A DNA stretch of 64,000 nt from Paragyromitra xinjiangensis (taxonomy: Eukaryota > Ascomycota > Pezizomycetes > Pezizales > Discinaceae), in NCBI GenBank assembly GCA_038503065.1, contig JBCAMK010000005.1, positions 682,001-746,000 on the forward strand. Reading direction: 5' to 3'. The first letter of the stretch is position 1. Each line of letters starts with the position of its first letter. The translations under genes were made by a program, and so were the position numbers. This document shows positions 9,245-22,500 of this stretch, piece by piece. The notes beneath the pieces were generated by a model, which worked only from the letters and a program-made list of their open reading frames with translations, did not search any database and was not told the origin of the DNA.

Positions 9245-11260
9245 TTGTGATAGGGAGGTTGAGCGAGTGATGGTTCATGAGTGTGAATAGGATGGACGTT
9301 GCGGGCCGCTTTGCATGATGCATTCATAGGTTTCTAGAGCTTTCGCTAGAATTAATAAATTATACCGAATAAGTGTCGTAGTCCAGCACCACAATTTCAG
9401 ACGTCGGATTCGACCAATCCATATCCTACTAAATCCACCAGCCGAAGCCTTCCGGGTAATCTCACAAAATCGAAGTTCTATAACCCCTCCTTCGACATAT
9501 CTCACACAGCGCCGTAACAACCCCAGGCACTCCCCGAGACCTCCCCCGGCTCCATCGCCACTGCTAGCCCAACCAACACAACCCAATCAACCCCATAAAA
9601 CCTCTAAAATTCACCCTATCTCCCGAGAGGGGTTCGACACAAAACAGCATCCAGGCTCGCGATACATCAGCCCGGGTCGGTGAAGAGTTTAACCGAAGAC
9701 CGAGTGAGTTGCTATGATCCGGGTAATATCACTATTGCGGGGCTGGGAGGGATAATTCGGCAGGAACGAGTTATAAGCTTTGATATTTACCGGGTAAACG
9801 AAGATTCGTAGAGATGAGATGAGCTGATTATATGGGCGGGGTCTAGAGGTGGGGTTGTGGTAGTAGGAGTTAGGGGGTGCGGCGGCATGGTGGGGTGGGG
9901 TAGTGGCTGGGGATCTAAACTTTGATCATTTCCCTGCTTACACCGTTGTCTCTGTGATATAAAAATGGCCTAGACTAAGCAGTTCAAAACTAGTCCTCAC
10001 AAAGCCAAAAACAGCTGCTAAGTATCGGAAATTGTTGTTCTGGTCAATCACTTACTTGCTTAGTCGGGTGATTTTTATTGAAGTATTCCACTCTAGTCTA
10101 CTTCGAGCCATTTCGTTATTACTGAGACAATACATGTATCCTTCCTCTTTTTAGATCTGGATAGAGGTTCTTGTGTTGGGTGAGGTAGAGAGGGCCAATA
10201 CCGAGCAGCGGAAGGCAGGGTAACCTTAGTTGAAGTTGGCGAGCAAATGGCATTAGAGTTAAGATGTGCCAGCGTAAATCACTAGCTAACCCCATTGCAA
10301 AATGGCAATTGGAGATAAAATGGGGTATTTTTGATGGGCTACATAACCATTCACCTTCGCCCCACGGAAAAGTATGACTCAAGCTATCCCCTCACGCCCC
10401 ACTGTTAAGTAAATGAAGTAACACAGCTGTTTCACGACAACGAGATCAGAGCGATATCCAGCCCCAGAGAACTGCCTTGCAGGTGCTGTTGTGCAACATA
10501 TAGCCAGAGAACGGTTAAACCCACGGAATTCTTTCTTCCCGGTGTCGTGAGAGACTGGTGATGAGCTTCGTAAGCTTTTGTGCCCAAGTTACACAAAGGC
10601 AACTCGAGCTACATATCTGAAAGTTTGCATGTGAATTCACTCATCACCTCAGAACTACCTTTCAAGAGCAGGAGATTTCCCCAAGAGCACATATGAGGAG
10701 GTCAACCATTACAGAGCACCAATTACGGAACCTTTACTAGCTCTTGCGTGATGTTTGATGAACTCGACGCCAACCAGTCAATATTGGGAAAACACCCAAT
10801 TCCCCACATTGCTCAATACCGAGCTCTAGAAGATGTCAACAATTACCTATCGCTAACCCAAGCGGGTTCTCGAAGACATTCAGGAATCCGTCGCAGTCTT
10901 GATCAGTCGCCTAAGGCAGCGGTTGCCCCACCAAGCGACGTTACACAAACTGCTCGAGTCAACCTTATTCCAACGAGCATTACGACGCAATCCATCCCCA
11001 GCTGCAATATCTATTGGCTGATTGAATTCCGTGCTACTCGAATGGTTCTATATCTCGATATGCGAGTTCAAGATATCCCTCCATTCCCCATCGAGTACCC
11101 CTTCACGATGTGGGGAAGTATTGTGCGCCTTGCGTGCTAGCAGGGGTCCTGCTTATGATAACGCGATTCCACCATCCGGAATACAGTGCGCCGCAACAAA
11201 CGAATATAAAGCACCTCCACACCTCTCCACCAAACCTCCAACCCCACAACCCAACCCACC
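9245..11260. other. Intergenic region, no gene recognised
   Basis: About 2 kb without a convincing coding region. A few scattered CCGGGTAA words occur (near 9456, 9718 and 9790) plus AGGGTAACC near 10207, related to the heptamer cluster at 4.25-4.70 kb. Short open frames here lack homology and splice support. Confidence 0.5.
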
Positions 11261-12313
11261 ATGACATCCGCCTCAACACCCCCCGAATACGGCGACCCAG
11301 CACTCCCCTCCTACACCGACGGCCCCCCCATCCCCATCCCACCAACCGACTCCAAATCCTTCACCGCCCAAAAAATATGGGTCCAATCCCTCGACATAGC
11401 CGGACGATACCGGCGACGTCTCTTCCTCTCCGCGGACCCCATCCCAGATCCATCCGACCCCTACGGCGCCTCCAGCTCCTCCACTCAACCCCCAGACTAC
11501 ACCGAAACCCAACCTCCACTATATACCGTTAAGAACCACGGCCAACGCTCTAGCATTTCCCCTCGCGGTAGCATGTCCTCTAAAGCCCTCCAGCAACCAG
11601 ACTTCACAATCTACGTCGGCGACGGCGACGAAGGCCCCGTAGTAGCCGTCGGTATGATTCACAGTAACAAGCTCCAGAAAGGGATCGGCGCAGTCCGTTT
11701 CTTCCCAAGGAGCAGCAGTAACAGCGGTGTTGGAGAATCCTCAGGCTCCGCGACAGAGCGACCCAGCACCGTCCTCGCTGAATCTGGTGATAAAAAACTT
11801 GGGTTTGAGCTCGACGGACGACAGTTAGAATGGGAAGAAGTTGGGCCAGGAGAACAACGAGAAGAAGAGCCAGCTCCTCCCACTCCCCCTCCTCCAGCTC
11901 AGCCAGAGCCAAAACCTACGGGTTTCTTCTCAAAACTTAAAGCCAAACTAGCTAGTCCGCCGAAAACCCCGCCGACAAGTCTACCGCCTAGAAAGACTGT
12001 AAAGCTTCGCCTGGGCTGCTATGATCCAAATACTGGCGTTCGGACTCATATCGCTACATATACTGAGCTCCAGCCGATATTGAGTGCGGAGTACCTCTAT
12101 AAGCTGGCTCCGCCGACGTATAAAGATGAGCATTGTGGTGTGCTGGAGATTCATGATCCGTTTTTTACTTTTGTGGGTGCTAGTGCTGAGGCTCCGAGGG
12201 ATCTGGCGGTGACGACGCTGTCGTTGCTGTTGGAGCATGACCGGAGGGAGGTGATTAAGAATAAGAATAGAGGGTGGTTGTCGGGGCCGTATATGGCATC
12301 GTCTCTGGCTTAA
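11261..12313 (+). CDS. Hypothetical protein, intronless
   Basis: A 350-residue single-exon gene of unrecognised function. The start is a good ATG after a pyrimidine/adenine-rich leader. The N-terminal 100 residues are Pro/Ser/Thr-rich and look disordered (PPEYGDPALPSYTDGPP, STQPPDYTETQPPLY). A folded part begins near residue 110 (DFTIYVGDGDEGPVVAVGMI), is interrupted by a Pro/Glu-rich linker (about 195-240), and resumes with VKLRLGCYDPNTGVRTHIAT and FVGASAEAPRDLAVTTLSLL. The beta-strand-like alternation, with GAVRFFPR and ELDGRQLEWEE in between, is reminiscent of fungal tubby/LURP-one-like proteins, but no diagnostic motif is visible and that suggestion is weak. Codon use is GC-rich, typical of an expressed gene. 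Confidence 0.8.
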   Translation: MTSASTPPEYGDPALPSYTDGPPIPIPPTDSKSFTAQKIWVQSLDIAGRYRRRLFLSADPIPDPSDPYGASSSSTQPPDYTETQPPLYTVKNHGQRSSISPRGSMSSKALQQPDFTIYVGDGDEGPVVAVGMIHSNKLQKGIGAVRFFPRSSSNSGVGESSGSATERPSTVLAESGDKKLGFELDGRQLEWEEVGPGEQREEEPAPPTPPPPAQPEPKPTGFFSKLKAKLASPPKTPPTSLPPRKTVKLRLGCYDPNTGVRTHIATYTELQPILSAEYLYKLAPPTYKDEHCGVLEIHDPFFTFVGASAEAPRDLAVTTLSLLLEHDRREVIKNKNRGWLSGPYMASSLA

Positions 12314-14435
12314 GTCTAGAGTGGGGGTTTTTGGTAGTTTTTATGGAGTAGGGTGTGGGTGCTATGGGTGTTGCGACGTTTGCTGATAATTTGCTGGCGG
12401 CTGTGGGAGTAGGATATGTAGCAAATTTATGGGGCTATTGTTTTGTTGGTCGTTAAATACCCATCATATGTCGTTACTCTTAAAGACGCTAGTGGAGTGT
12501 GGTGGCTTTTGCGTAGTAACTTAACGCGATAAATAAATTATGTTTCACCCAACTCCTCCCATTCCATATAAAGGGCGGTAAACCAAGAAACAAACATGAC
12601 GGCAAAAAAAGTGGTTAACGCTTTGTTCTTCGCCCTGTCGGCCCCCAGCAAGATTCTGGAGATAGGTTTGGTTTTGCTGCTCATGATCAGATCTCCGCCA
12701 GTTTAGTTTTTTTTTCTTTCTGTGCTTTGGACTGTGGCTAGGCCACTACATATAATTACGCTTTAAGGTTCTCTTACATAGTTTTCCGATCGGGGTGCTA
12801 TGAGCAAAGTCCAGCCAGAATCTGCTCTCTCCCTTCTTCACCCATATACAGATGATCAGGTCCGAGCAGTGAGAGCCAAACTTGTTGAGCGAATATGCCT
12901 TACTTAAAGATTTACCGCTATGAAGAAAAATCCACTCTCTAACCTTCAAAAGACCGAAGCCCCGCCACCACAATCACAGCGGTAGTGGTGCACGGAACAT
13001 ATGATCGGAACGCATGTGGCGCCGAGCGTAGGATAGGTCAGATCTTAGTAATCTTCACAGATTGCTAAGTGATACCTCTAGAGTTTACCCAACAGGTTGA
13101 TGTAAAGTTAGGATCCCCTATGCATAACTCACGAATACTAAGAACCTCCTACTCGGCTTTTCATTCATATGACCCAGGATTTGCTTCAAGGAACTCGGAG
13201 TAAAAACATGAGCGGTGGCGAAGTAGGGCGCCTACCCCCCCCCCCCCCATATCTTTAGTAATCCCGGGGAAGCACCGGGCACGTTCGGCAATAGGAGCTG
13301 AGTTAGGCAGTCAACAAAAAACTTTTAGGATCCTTAAAACCGCTTTATATATTATATGATCGGAGATTACTTAATGCAAGCTCTTTACTAATTCAAATCA
13401 CATGTGGGAATAATCTCATGTGAATAGTACTTAGGCGTCCGGTACTTAGGCGTCCGCCAAGTACTGAGGAATGCTGTAACGAGCCGCGTCTCACCAAGAG
13501 TATTTGTCACGTTCCCGTGAAGAAAAAAGTCACTAAACCCAAGCAATATGAAGGACAGACTCCAGCTATTTCATAGTACATAGCTATTTCGCCTTCGTTA
13601 TGATCAATTTGATAGCCATATAATCTTTGGTAAGAGTGAACGCCTAAGTAGAGATTGCCTAATTCCTTGCGAAATCCAAAAGACTGTATATACGCAAGTT
13701 TCGAGCCAATAGAAAGAGCTCCACCAAACGACATGCCGGTCTCTCAAAGCAGTTCTGCATAGCCCGAATGCCCGCCAAATAAACAAGAGCCTACGAAACA
13801 GTTGAAAAAGTGAAGGCACGAAGGGAAGCCTGTATTAGGAAACCCAATCCTAATACTAGTATCTCCAACAAATCACGGGCCGTCTTGGCACGAGTGATAA
13901 CAAGTGATTAGTGATTAACTGTTGTGGCGTGACAACCGAGCCTGATGACCACGCTCTTTGTAAGATCTGGGGATTAAAGTAATACTTTACGCGGATACAC
14001 GGATACTATAAATCCCCCCGAACACTCCGGTGAGAACCGGATATCGGCATAGCCTCACCTTAATAGGCCTGCAAAGCTACGTGTATTTGCTTTTTAAGAA
14101 TACCTCATGCATATTTATTATTGTCAAAGCGCTCGACCCACTAGTTTCTTACGTTCCACAGGTATATTCAAACTACCCCTTACTCCGTTCCTTCTAGACT
14201 TGTAGATCATATGAAAATAGTACGAAAGATTAAGAAAGTGTTTCGGCTACCCATAATTATTCATTTAATGCAAAAAATCTCCATACATCAAACACCAAAT
14301 CCGTACCTGTAAAACTATGAAAGTCCGATAAATGAGGAAATAAGAAGTCAATAATTACAGTGGAAGCCACCGGTTCGTCTACATCTCCGGTCCCTTTCAC
14401 CAATCATAACCACCCAAACTAGGATATTTTATCCC
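12314..14435. other. Intergenic region with a poly-C run and possible decayed coding sequence
   Basis: No intact gene. A run of 14-15 C lies at about 13232-13246. A direct duplication, ACTTAGGCGTCCGGT / ACTTAGGCGTCCGCC, lies near 13428-13457. On the minus strand 13507-13734 encodes a protein-like 75-residue stretch (GSKLAYIQSFGFRKELGNLY, then IDHNEGEIAMYYEIA) faintly resembling Sel1-type repeats; stops and frame changes around it suggest a relic or chance. Confidence 0.4.
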
Positions 14436-16513
14436 TTAGCCCCACCCAAACTGTTCACAATGAAGAGTGACACTTGGCCCAGTGATGGTGATGCTGTCGG
14501 CCACTGCGTTTCTTGCGACACGCATGAGCTCCGTTGGGCCGCAAGCTATGTATCCAATTAGCATTTCTGAAATTAATTAACGGAAAATTGGTGAATTACC
14601 TCCGACAGCAACTGTGTCTCGTTGTTCAGCGGACTTTACAACATCTTTGACAATAGATGTAAGATCCGGTCTCCCGCCAAGTGTCTCAATATGGGTCATC
14701 GGCCTCTGGTCCATCTGAGCCTCTAAATTCGCAGAGTGACGTTTCGAAAACCGCTTTTCGCGGACTAAGTCCGTCTGTTTTTCTAGTCCGAGTTCTTTCT
14801 GCAGAGCATCTAGAACTTCGTTTGAGTTCGATGCCTCCGATGACGGTCGTTCGTCGGTTGCTTCGGAATCGTTCTCCTGAATGTAGAGAGATCGACGAAC
14901 ATCATTCTCCACTGCTGCAGACTGCTCGACGGGCTCACTAGTTACGATAGGGTCTGTTTTAGAGGTGACGTATATGCTCATGTTGACGATTGGTGACTTT
15001 TTAAGTTCTTTGATTTCGTCTTCGTACCATGTTAAATGCCCTGTGAAAGAAAAATAAGTATATTTAACGCTTTCTTCCGGAAGGAAGGAACTGTAGACTC
15101 ACGTTCGTCTTTGATGACCCAAACAAATTCTAAGTGCGTAACAGCAATACGGTGCACATTTCTCACAATCTCAATTGCGATTGGAAATGAGAAGGCACCA
15201 CCGCTACCACCAGCAAAAAGGACAACTTTGTTCATCCTCTTGAAGTCGGGTACAGCTCCATAAGGTCCGTCGATAAATGCCTTGACTTTCTTGTACGGAT
15301 GCTTTAAGGCGTATTTGTGGAGATCCAAAGTGAATCCTTTTTGAGCACGAATCACGAACTCAATCCTGTCAGAGGAAGATATCGTGAATGGGTGTGACTG
15401 GAACTTCCGAATTCCAGGAATGCTGATAAATGCGTGTGAGCCTGGCTGACAGTTGATGGGCTTTTCGAATACGACCTTAGTTGCCAGGCCGGAAAGGGGA
15501 ACAAGAGTCGCAGAGTTATTAAAGCTATAATAGAGGAGACGAGATGTACGAATAAGCCGATCAAAACACCAGAAAGCACCGACACCGATTATAGCACCCG
15601 AAAATTTCTCTGGCTTATGGAGCCCAAGGAAAACCACAGCGATTATGAACATCGAAATGTGGATGAGATAGAACACCTCATAGAACCTTCGACGAATGAA
15701 TTGTAAGGATGACGCAAAGATTATATTGAATGCTGCAAAAGCAACATAGCCATGGATCTGTTCTTCATCTCTCATCTTAGCCGTGTTGTGAGCTATTGTA
15801 AGTGTCGCAGTGTAGGTGCTATTGGCAATTAGTTTACCAGATTCCAAATTCAAAGACAGAAAGTCATACAGAACGTGCAAGCATGAGTAAAACCAAATCG
15901 TACGACCAACCCATCGGTGAAGGACATTGAGCCGCTCGTGAGAGTATCCAGTCAAAAATGCAAGAGGTGTATTCTTCATTGCAAGAAGGAACGCAAGAGC
16001 AGCATTACATAGGGCCATCCTTTCAAACGACCAACCAATATCAGTACCATCTCAAAATCAGAAAGATACAATAACTTACCAGCCGCATCTTTTAGCAAAT
16101 AGTGAATATGGAGAACTACCAACAAATCTGACATCGTAAAAAGTGATCGTTGCGTTGATTCCACAGTAAATCAAAATCAAAAGGAGATGTCCCCCAGAAG
16201 ACACCTTAGGAAGCTTTCGAAGAAACACTCGGCGAAATACTCTAGAGGTAGTTGTGTATCATATTAGATTAGAACTTAGAGAAGTACTCGACCATAATTC
16301 ATACCTAGATGGAACCGCGAGAGCTTTTGCTAATGTACCCCGTCTACTTTGAAGGTGAAAAAAAGATCTCCCAAAATGCGTAAAGATGAAAACTCCAATC
16401 AGTCCCGCAAGTGCACATGCATATCGCCATGAAGCTGCCTTGTTTGCGGCGAGTGCTTTTGCAGAAGCCGCTGGATCATGTCCGGCTCCGTGAGCAGTCG
16501 ACGCTCCAGACAT
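14436..16513 (-). CDS. Ferric reductase-like transmembrane metalloreductase (FRE family)
   Basis: Predicted 619-residue plasma-membrane flavocytochrome that reduces Fe(III)/Cu(II) with cytosolic NADPH. Exons: 16513-16305, 16241-16080, 16019-15103, 15040-14600 and 14566-14436. An N-terminal membrane segment (WRYACALAGLIGVFIFTHFG) is followed by the ferric-reductase heme core with histidine pairs in VLHRWVGRTIWFYSCLHVLY and in FYLIHISMFIIAVVFLGLHK. The FAD-binding motif is HPFTISSS, the NADPH-binding glycine loop FAGGSGGAF and the C-terminal nucleotide site CGPTELMR. A charged, probably disordered insertion (about residues 455-550) sits inside the NAD-binding domain, as is common in fungal FREs. 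Start MSGASTAHGA was chosen over an upstream in-frame ATG at 16705 because conserved-looking sequence begins there. Metal specificity is unknown. Confidence 0.9.
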
Positions 16514-19500
16514 TATTATCTGATATGGAAGATGTGATTTGTAGGTTTTGAAGCCCAAACAGCTGTGAGAAGTAACTAGTCTTATAAGATACTGGCCCAT
16601 CAAGCTTGCGTGGCCAAAATTTGTAGCTAGGACCAGATACGGATTTTGCGGAGTCCTACCCCGTCCTCGAGAAGCTAGGTGAAGAAAGTAATCGTTCCCT
16701 GCCATCTTAGAATGACGATACGATTTCAGAATATGAGCATTTGATCAATTTCCAGGATGGTCGGCGCACTTTTCTGCCCCTGTATCATTTATTGCCCTCT
16801 AAATCGCCCATCGAGAGAAGTAGCATCTGATACGGCCGAAAACAAGTTTCTATTCCAAATGATCAAGGAGTCAGCCATGTTCGAAGTCGAAACTGCAAGT
16901 GATAGATAAGATTGATAATGATAACGGTATGAATATGTGGGGCTCATGCCTGCTTCTCCACGTTTCGCCCAGAAATCTAGTGCAGGTGTCACTGCATGCA
17001 GTCTCCAGATATGCAGCTGTGTTGAGGAATGTTGTCGTATTATCGATGAACCTCCACATCAAGTTTCCCCCGGAGACCATCCCTAGAATCCATTATTTTC
17101 TCTCCCAAAAGGCACTTGTGATATTGCAGTTGATTAATCCCGTGCAAGAATCCCTGACATGTAACGGCGCAACGGGGAAAATCCCCGAGAATATATCTTA
17201 CTACTGGCTTCGTAAGATCTCTCGTCCAATTACTTCTACACCATCTGAGCCTCTCCCAGCTTCCAAGCTTGAAATGAATGCACAAACCCTCAGTGGGATT
17301 GGAAAAACTGGTCGCTTGCAGCGCAAAAAACGTGCAGCAAAGGAAAACATAAACCCAATTCTAGTAACCCAAAGTGCCTTTCCGGCCACCACTCACATTT
17401 ATGCGAAAATTATTTAAGCACTACTTACGTGGTTATTAATTGATGCTGCATGATATCCCGAAAATATTTGGAATTCCGGCGATATGAACAGAACCGTATG
17501 CACTATCAGTAATATGATAGGGGTTAGGGGGTGTTAACGATCACGAAAATCCCTTAGATCCAGAGAGTTTGATACCTCTCATGCTGTTTCTTCTGTAAAT
17601 ACTATCAGTGATCTTAGAAAAATCATCTTATGTCTTATAAACATGTGAACAAAAATATAAGCTTTTTGTTTGTAGTGTTGGTGGATCCCCAAGCAAGCCG
17701 ACGATCAACCCCTGCAGTAGCTGGCGATCGGGATCCACGAGCGGTTCCTGAGCATCACCAATTTCCTTCAAATCTTTTGTCAACACTAGATTTCCCATAT
17801 TGGTTGGAGGGCCTGCAAAAAGAAAAACTCGAATGAGCGTTCCCAGCTGTGACAGGGAGAACAGATACTTTGTAATTACGTACAACTTTTAGCCCTCTTT
17901 GTGTGTGCCCTGCACCTGGATTTATTCTTTATCACACCACGTCACTGTCAGTTAATTGACTGTACGCGTATGCAAGGTGATCGACATCTCAAACATGAAC
18001 ATACTCAAGAAAGGTGCTAGGGAGGTCTCCACATCGAGCTCGGCAAAATATTTAGTATTGCAGTTGAACCCCTTACTCCGAACTCGGGGTTTGCTCACTC
18101 TGCCTCAAAGAAGTCAAAGGGCATCCCCGCTACCTTGTCGCCGCGCTTAGAGTAGATTTCATGGCACCGCACAAACCTCCAGTCCAGACCACTGGCCATA
18201 ATTTATCGACAACGGCCAAGCTAATCCGAGTCGGGATCCCAGAGCTGAGTTCCGTAAAAAGTGACGAGCTAAATGACGAAATATATCGGAGGTGATGCGC
18301 GCTTTGGTTTCTGTTCGTAGAAATCTTTGGCCCCCACGCCCGGAAAATTTATATCAGCCTATGTTTGCAAGTGACAGGGGTAAAGCTAAGCTTCGCGGCA
18401 GACACGTTTTTTGTTTCCGCAATAGGAGTTTGTCAGTGATGACAACCCTCACGTGAACCGGAATATAGATTGGATGACCCGATTGTATTCGTAGGTAACT
18501 TTTCATGCAGATATGACTTCTGGCTCAAAGCGATCGCCACACTAGGAAAAAAACAGAACTTAGAAAACCCTGTTTATCCACTATTCCCAGCGCACTGGAG
18601 ACTGGATTCACGACGATCTGATAAGTTAGGGGGGAAGTGCAAAGACTAGCCAACGGTTGATTTTGTTCGAAGTTTAATTTCGGTCAACTTCTCAACTATT
18701 AGATTGCTACCCCATATCTTGCACTCCCCTGTGAAAAAGGTGGGGTAGCCAAACTTGTTTCAAGATTGCCGATTTCCGGTTCCCGAAATTAATACTCCAG
18801 CTGACGCAAGCGAGATAAGGTCGTCACCTCCCGCGAGGATTTCGGCCCTGAGGCCCGGCCCGTCAGTAGCGCGAGTCGGCATATTTGCTCCAAGAGTTGA
18901 GGCGCAATTCTCCAGTCTCCGGATTAAATTTTCAAAATAAACCCGCTAGATTGATTCCGGAGAAAGGGAGGAACTAAAATGCTTCGGCCGGGAGTATAGC
19001 ATAAGTTTCCGCTGTGGCCCTGTTGCCAGAAGGATAGGCGTACACTCCAGTCCGAAAAGTGAGTTTATCAGATGGTAACAATGGCGATAGTACTTCCCCT
19101 CATCTCATGCATCCAATATCTTCAGATGAAAGCATAGTATAGACACCTTTGAAATATTGCGAACCCCTCTCCTGCCCTGAGAGATTTAGAAAAAGCTCCG
19201 GTTTGGATATAAACATCGGACCAGTCACGGGCGTATCCACCGGCACAAAAGACAACTTCCCCGCGACCCAGTTGATTAAGCAGTGGATATTTCTTCACAC
19301 ATCACTATGCGTCTCCAAGCTAATATCCCATAATTCCCGCAGCAATCATCAGAATATTCTTCTATAATCTCTCCTTTCTGTAGAGGGCTGTTTCTTTGGA
19401 ATTCGGGCTGTTTCTCCGCCAGGATGTGATTGGTCTAGAGTTAGAGGGTGATACCGTTTGCAGTAAAGGTGACACTCCGGGATCCCGGAACGATGATCAG

Positions 19501-22500
19501 CATGAAATCTTCCGAAACAAAACATGCTTTAAAAGTTGGACTTCTGAGGTCCAGGGCGTAGTAAAAGCTGTCAAAATGAGGGGGGGTAAACTGGTGTGAC
19601 ACAAATGGGTGTCAACATGACCAATAGCTTGTGAAGAAGCAAAAGCATCGAAAAATTGAGATAGAAATTCAATAAAAGCTGTATGAAGCAAGTCGTGCCT
19701 GTTACCTCGAGAAAAATAGCACGGCGTGAAGTCGATATAGAGGTTGAGGCAAAAGAGGTGAGACACTGCATTGATCTAAAAATGGCGAGAAAAAAGGGAG
19801 CCTTGAGAGTCGGGCCCACTCCATATATACTTACGTTAGTTTGAAGAGAAAACAGAACGTTTAATAGGATTCTAATTCTGATATTTTCATTGGTAACCAT
19901 AGTCCAGAAGATTGTTAAGCCCAGTCGTTCGAGACTTTTGGACTATGCCTTGCTCCCCCGGCCACGGGGGAGTATAGAATGATCTACCTACGGCGAGACC
20001 TGATGAATTAGGGCATCTTAAGGTTCTGCCGACGGATTCGGGTGTTGTTCCGCTTGCCCAGCGTCAGAACAGCCTAATAAACGAGGGCCTATAAAGTTTG
20101 TGCTTGGCGGTTGATCATTGACAATATAGGCCCTTATTCTTTATCTTCACCTACCATTCAATCATCTAAAGGAGATAGCAGGGTACCCGTCATTAAGAGG
20201 AAGCTGCTTTACGGAAGTGCCCAGTCTTAGCGAGGTTTAGTGGTACGCAAAGTCGGACGTTACACTACACTGCTCATTGATCCTCAGGAGTGGAGCCTCC
20301 CAAGAATGGCAGGTCCCTCTTCGATTCCTATATATTGTTTCTAAACTTGTAACAGAATACTAAGGTCAGACGGAGATGTAACTGGAGAGGGGATGGAGTA
20401 CGAGTTGCGCCAAGAGTAGCTCACGTACTTTGAGAAGAAATGCAGTTAGGGCACCGCAAGGTGCTTCCGGGCTATTGCATGAAATCTAAAAGAATCCAGA
20501 TATCTATCCTAGCCTTTAACACTATCCTTCACGCCATGCAAGGTTAGTAGCCGTATACATCTCTTGGGGCGAGGAGTTCTCACTTTGTCGGGATTAGAAG
20601 ATCTCGTAACGATAAGACGCAATGCTCTGCAGAACTTGGTAAGTGGATATTTGCATTTAGCAGTCGCGTTCCCAGGGTTTGGAGCTGTTTCGGATGTTGA
20701 GAGGGTTGCGATACTTTTAATTGTTCGATGGAGGTTGATTTTAAGTGAAACAAGCTGCTGGGGAGGCTTATCTTTGCCAAGACCTGAGGCTCAACATGCG
20801 GCTCAACAGAATAATGTCGTCACACGTGTTACCACCAACAACCCACCCCAACAGCATTACGAACTCCAAACAAACAATGCCAACAAAGCAGAGGTAGAAT
20901 TAGGACCAATATATGGCTCTCTGAAACGACTGGCTCGAATACTCGCCAAACAAACAACAGATAGTATCAAGCGAGTCAAGAGCTTTGGGATCCTTCTAAC
21001 AAGCCCCCCACCAAATAAATCAGGCCCGTAAACAATCACTCCAGGCTATGGTTTCCACGATTCTCCTCTGCAGCAGAAAAAGAGAGATGCAATTACATAT
21101 CTCGGCCCTCTCTCTAGTAACACCTCGAAGGGCCTCGGGCAGCATCTTACAAAATTTCTCGCGATTAGGAATAGCTACATAGCTATCACATCCTTAAGGG
21201 CAATCCTCACTCGTCTCAAGTCCGAGACGTGTCCCAAAGTTGCAGCTACTATATACAAACCTAGCTGGAGTGAGGAAAAATTATACATCAGCAGGTCTAT
21301 CGACTCGCAACATAATTGACACCACCTATCGAAGTTCACTTCTCCGACGTCGCTTTAGTCTGAATCCCACCAAGAGAGAAAATATACACCCCAAATCGGC
21401 CTAATAATGGTTTCGACGACATAAACCACCTCAAAAAGGGTGGAGAATCGAAAAAGCGGGAGGTTGCATGGAACAGATCTGCATATCAAGGTTCAGCAGG
21501 GCCATCACTAAATCCAGCGCTTTGACAGTCAGGATCACCATTGGTAGGGACCACCTTAAGGCAGATATGTAGGAACCCGAGGATGATGGGAGGTAATACC
21601 TGTGGCGAGATCCGATCAAGCATCAAGCCGAGGAAAGCAACAGCACTTGTCATCCCAGGTAGAGTGCATGTGAAATACCCGGTGCTGTAAGCGAGCTGAG
21701 ATTTACAGACTCCACTATATCGAACAAACCTAACTTGGCGCTAATGCAAGTCTGTGTGGCTTGCGTGCAGGGAAAAGATAAAAACTAGAGACCTACTATA
21801 TTAGGCATAACCTACACTAGCGCTAAGTCGAATTTACGGTATCCTAGCGGGGAATTCAAACACCCCACCCGCCAGAGACCCCCACCAGTACCATGATCGA
21901 TTCCAGCCCTGCAAACCGACCAAATGTGTTCAAACTATAACCGCAAACACGAGAAAGTATTCTATCGCAATAAGGCTTCCTTACTAATCTTTGGTATACT
22001 TAGACCGATACAGGAAGAAATATAGTAGCGTGATATGTTACGCCTGGCTTGTGATGGTAAGGGTTCAGACTGGTGATTGGCTGATACTTAGTCTTGGTCT
22101 TGGCAAATTCACCGAGTGATCAGTCGTGATGAAAATATTCTATGCGTCAGATTGGAAGATCAGAAAACTGAAAGTAAGATCAGCTTTAGATAGTGGCTCT
22201 GGTTTTTTTAACTTATTGAGTCCGGGTTTTGCTATCCTACTCCCATTTTGGACTCCATCCTGCTACCTTGCTCTCGAGATAAATCGTCTCGATCTAGCTC
22301 CGCCCAGCGATTGCCATCCAAAGAGCCCAGAAGATTACATCTCTACACAAAGGAATAGATGAAATTTGCGAAACCAAAATCTTCACAAGTACCAAAGTAC
22401 ATCTACCCCATTTACACCATAGCTTATCACTCGTAGCATCGACGAATAGCAGACTTGGCAAACCCCTAATATTCCATAGGCTACGGATAGCTGATCAAAT

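Noticed and set aside
16899..17417. 172-codon plus-strand frame upstream of the ferric reductase
   Set aside because: It does not begin with ATG and carries no motif; minus-strand alternatives in the same place are equally open.
20564..21031. 155-codon plus-strand frame
   Set aside because: No convincing ATG context, no motif and no flanking exon; left as part of the gene-poor region.
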